Origin: Clostridium sp.
Lineage (GTDB): Bacteria; Bacillota; Clostridia; Acetivibrionales; Acetivibrionaceae
Reading direction: 5' to 3'
DNA length: 7,483 bases
Assembly: GCA_012841175.1 (NCBI GenBank)
Contig: DUVG01000260.1
Coordinates: forward strand, 1-7,483
The translations under genes were made by a program, and so were the position numbers. The notes under the pieces were generated by a model. It searched no databases and was not told the DNA's origin. It worked only from the letters and a program-made list of their open reading frames with translations. Below, piece after piece: positions 5,547-7,483 of the stretch. Position 1 is the stretch's first letter. The number at the start of each line of letters is the position of its first letter.

Positions 5547-6326
5547 TTAATTATAAAGCTGTTTTTGTTCATTAAAAAAAGTCTTGCATCCTAGCTGGAC
5601 AAACAAAATTACAGTCAATGATACACTTCCTAAAATACCAAGCATAATGGCTATTTGATAGCTTATTGCATCAACTGGTGAAGCCCCTGACAATATTTGA
5701 CCTGTCATCATACCAGGTAAGAAAACTATTCCCATTCCAAGCATAGAGTTAATGGTAGGAAGAATAGCAGAGTCAAAAGCATCATCAACAATATGCTTTG
5801 CTGCCATTTTAGGTGTTGCCCCCAACATTAGAGCACCTTCAACTAGATGTTTCTGAGTACTCATTTCACCAACCAACCTGTTTACTCCTAGGGTAATTCC
5901 CGTCATAGAGTTACCTATAAGCATTCCTCCAATGGGAATAAAATATCGGGGTTCATACCATGGCGAAATATTTATAACAATAAAAAGAAAATAAAAAAGA
6001 CAAATGACACTTCCAAAGGACATTGAAAAAGCTATAATACGTCCTAGTTTTGACATAAAACTTATTTTAGTTCTTTTTAAAATTGTATATATAGAAAAAA
6101 TCTCCATAACTGCAAGTATTATTATTGAATATACTGGAGATGGATGTTCAAATATATATATTAATAAATATCCTATAAATATTAGTTGAAGGGTCATTCT
6201 AACTGAGGATATTAATATTTCCTTTTCTCTAGAAATTCCTTTAAGCCTTACAATAATCAATAGCAAAATAACAAATGCATATGCAGCAGCAACTTGCCAC
6301 AATTGAAGTTTTATCATATCATCCAT
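5547..6326 (-). CDS. fetB: ABC transporter permease, FetB/UPF0014 family
   Basis: Membrane subunit of the FetAB-type exporter, which in E. coli exports iron and raises resistance to oxidative stress. It has 259 residues, the family length. About seven hydrophobic segments are visible, near 9-28, 38-59, 63-83, 96-119, 127-147, 190-208 and 221-247. The long cytoplasmic loop EGALMLGATPKMAAKHIVDD (163-182), before ILPTINSMLGMGIVFLPGMMTGQ, resembles the EAA-type coupling loop of ABC permeases and is highly conserved in UPF0014. The start overlaps the fetA stop by 8 nt, with a GGGGGAGGG ribosome site inside the fetA end, so expression is coupled. Family assignment is firm. Iron as substrate is by analogy; other metals cannot be excluded. 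Confidence 0.9.
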   Translation of the reverse strand: MDDMIKLQLWQVAAAYAFVILLLIIVRLKGISREKEILISSVRMTLQLIFIGYLLIYIFEHPSPVYSIIILAVMEIFSIYTILKRTKISFMSKLGRIIAFSMSFGSVICLFYFLFIVINISPWYEPRYFIPIGGMLIGNSMTGITLGVNRLVGEMSTQKHLVEGALMLGATPKMAAKHIVDDAFDSAILPTINSMLGMGIVFLPGMMTGQILSGASPVDAISYQIAIMLGILGSVSLTVILFVQLGCKTFFNEQKQLYN

Positions 6327-6963
6327 TATTTTTGACCCTCCCCCTGTCTATCTCCACAATGTTGTCTGAATAATCTAAAGCTATCTTTTTAGAATGGGTA
6401 ACCATAACAAGAGTTTTATTCTCTGATTTTATATACTTCACTATCTTTTCTATTACCACCTCTTCTGTTTTATCATCTAATGCCGAAGAGGGTTCATCAA
6501 GCAAATACACCTCTGGTTTCATTAAAATAATTCTTCCAAGAGCCACTCTCTGCTTCTCTCCACCTGATAGCTTTTCTGTATCATCACCAAGTTTCTTTTT
6601 TAGTGAAACCATTTCTAAAACTTGAGTTAACTTATCATCACCTACTTCAGGTTTTCCTGAAAACTTAAGTCCTATAAGTAAATTTTCTTTTATATTGCCT
6701 GGAAAAACAACAGGCTGCTGGGGAAGCATAACCACCTTCCGTCTAAGTTCTACAGAATCTATATTATCTATAAGCAAATTGTTATAATATATTTCACCTT
6801 TGTCGCAGCTTATTAACTTATTTAGAAGGCGCAGAAGAGTTGATTTTCCACTTCCACTTTCCCCAACAATTGATGTAACTTTGTTTTTTGGAATTTCCAG
6901 TTGTTCTATATATAATATTTTCTTATAAACAACATTATTTAATTTAAACATTCTTAACCCCAT
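6319..6963 (-). CDS. fetA: ABC transporter ATP-binding protein, FetA-like
   Basis: ATPase that would power the FetB permease. It has 214 residues and all core motifs: Walker A GESGSGKS (34-41), Q-loop in LPQQPVVFPG (80-89), signature LSGGEKQR (132-139), Walker B YLLDEP (153-158) with catalytic Glu157, D-loop SALD (160-163) and H-loop His190. Nothing suggests loss of function. The ATG at 6963 lies only 8 nt after the asnS stop and lacks a clear Shine-Dalgarno, so translation may depend on ribosomes leaving asnS. A second in-frame ATG (6951, residue 5) is an alternative start. The partner is fetB, overlapping by 8 nt. The name rests mainly on the UPF0014 partner; the ATPase alone is a generic ABC type. 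Confidence 0.88.
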   Translation of the reverse strand: MGLRMFKLNNVVYKKILYIEQLEIPKNKVTSIVGESGSGKSTLLRLLNKLISCDKGEIYYNNLLIDNIDSVELRRKVVMLPQQPVVFPGNIKENLLIGLKFSGKPEVGDDKLTQVLEMVSLKKKLGDDTEKLSGGEKQRVALGRIILMKPEVYLLDEPSSALDDKTEEVVIEKIVKYIKSENKTLVMVTHSKKIALDYSDNIVEIDRGRVKNNG

Positions 6964-6971
6964 GAAAAAAA

Positions 6972-7483
6972 TTAAAATTCAGCATTATGTACAGTCCTTG
7001 GGAAAGGTATTACGTCCCTGATATTTGTCATACCTGTAATGTACATTATTGCCCTCTCAAAACCAAGTCCAAAACCTGCATGTTTTGTTCCACCGTATTT
7101 TCTAATGTCCATATACCACCAATAGTCTTCTTTATTAAGATTTAACTCCTTCATTCGCTGTTCTAAAATCTCAATATTTTCTTCCCTCTGGCTTCCTCCT
7201 ATAATCTCACCTACACCTGGCACAAGAAGGTCCATAGCAGCAACTGTATTATTATCATCATTGAGTTTCATATAAAAAGCCTTTATATCTTTAGGATAAT
7301 CAGTTACAAATACAGGCTTTTTATAAACTTTTTCAGTCAGGTACCTTTCATGCTCAGTTTGAAGGTCACATCCCCACTCAACAGGATATTCAAATTTTTC
7401 TTTAGATTCTAATAAAATATCAATTGCCTCAGTATAAGTTATTCTGGCAAAATCAGAATTTACTACATTATTTAGCCTGTCAA
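6972..7483 (-). CDS. asnS: Asparaginyl-tRNA synthetase, C-terminal part (5' end off window)
   Basis: Charges tRNA-Asn with asparagine in the cytoplasm. The last 169 residues are visible and the frame is open to the window edge. They include EWGCDLQTEHERYL, the DYPKDIKAFYMK strand, the AMDLLVPGVGEIIGGSQREE segment that binds ATP and substrate, class II motif 3 as GFGLGFERAIMYITG, and the terminal NIRDVIPFPRT of AsnRS. The last residues read PRTVHNAEF rather than the common PRTPGNAEF, a small variation. The ATG at 7271 is internal (FYMK), not a start. fetA follows after 8 nt without a terminator, so asnS and fetAB probably share a transcript. Confidence 0.96.
   Translation of the reverse strand, partial: DRLNNVVNSDFARITYTEAIDILLESKEKFEYPVEWGCDLQTEHERYLTEKVYKKPVFVTDYPKDIKAFYMKLNDDNNTVAAMDLLVPGVGEIIGGSQREENIEILEQRMKELNLNKEDYWWYMDIRKYGGTKHAGFGLGFERAIMYITGMTNIRDVIPFPRTVHNAEF

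Noticed and set aside
1..7483. CRISPR array, insertion sequence, tRNA or rRNA genes
   Set aside because: There are no spaced direct repeats outside coding DNA, no transposase frame or terminal inverted repeats, and no tRNA or rRNA signature. The only tandem repeats are the in-frame 42-bp and 18-bp units.

Overview
The window is AT-rich, low-GC Firmicutes-type DNA. Strong AGGAGG-type ribosome binding sites, codon use rich in AAA/ATA/TTA, and the gene families present all point to a Clostridium-like anaerobe. The cellulose-binding (CBM2) surface protein suggests a plant-polysaccharide-degrading species. The species itself cannot be fixed from the sequence.

Left block (1-2608, all minus strand). 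The transcriptional order is: PspC-domain protein, LiaF-like membrane protein (4-nt overlap), ECF sigma factor, zinc-binding anti-sigma factor (cut by the left window edge). A near-consensus ECF promoter (TGAACC, 16 nt, CGTCAT) lies between the LiaF-like gene and the sigma gene. This suggests an autoregulated envelope-stress module placed directly downstream of envelope-stress effector genes. A much weaker ECF-like site also lies upstream of the PspC gene.

Middle block (2903-4094, plus strand). Two tandem short CHR-family proteins form a split chromate-transporter-type pair. They are separated from the PspC operon by a 294-nt divergent intergenic region.

CBM2 block (4095-5540, plus strand). 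A good sigma-A promoter is followed by a 5' leader with two Shine-Dalgarno-like sequences and a bulged 18-bp hairpin that exactly covers a 15-codon mini-ORF. The downstream gene lacks a good ribosome site of its own. It encodes a membrane-tethered protein: a short cytoplasmic tail, one transmembrane helix, an acidic segment, a long Thr/Pro repeat stalk built of 42-bp units, and a C-terminal CBM2 domain with no catalytic domain. A strong bidirectional terminator closes it against the convergent operon.

Right block (5547-7483, minus strand). The 3' part of asnS (asparaginyl-tRNA synthetase) is followed 8 nt later by fetA and then by overlapping fetB. These encode the ATPase and permease of a FetAB/UPF0014-type ABC exporter (iron in E. 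coli), apparently read as one transcript with asnS.

Most genes are members of known families. The least ordinary items are the CBM2 gene with its structured leader, and the arrangement that couples an ECF sigma/anti-sigma pair to PspC/LiaF-type proteins.
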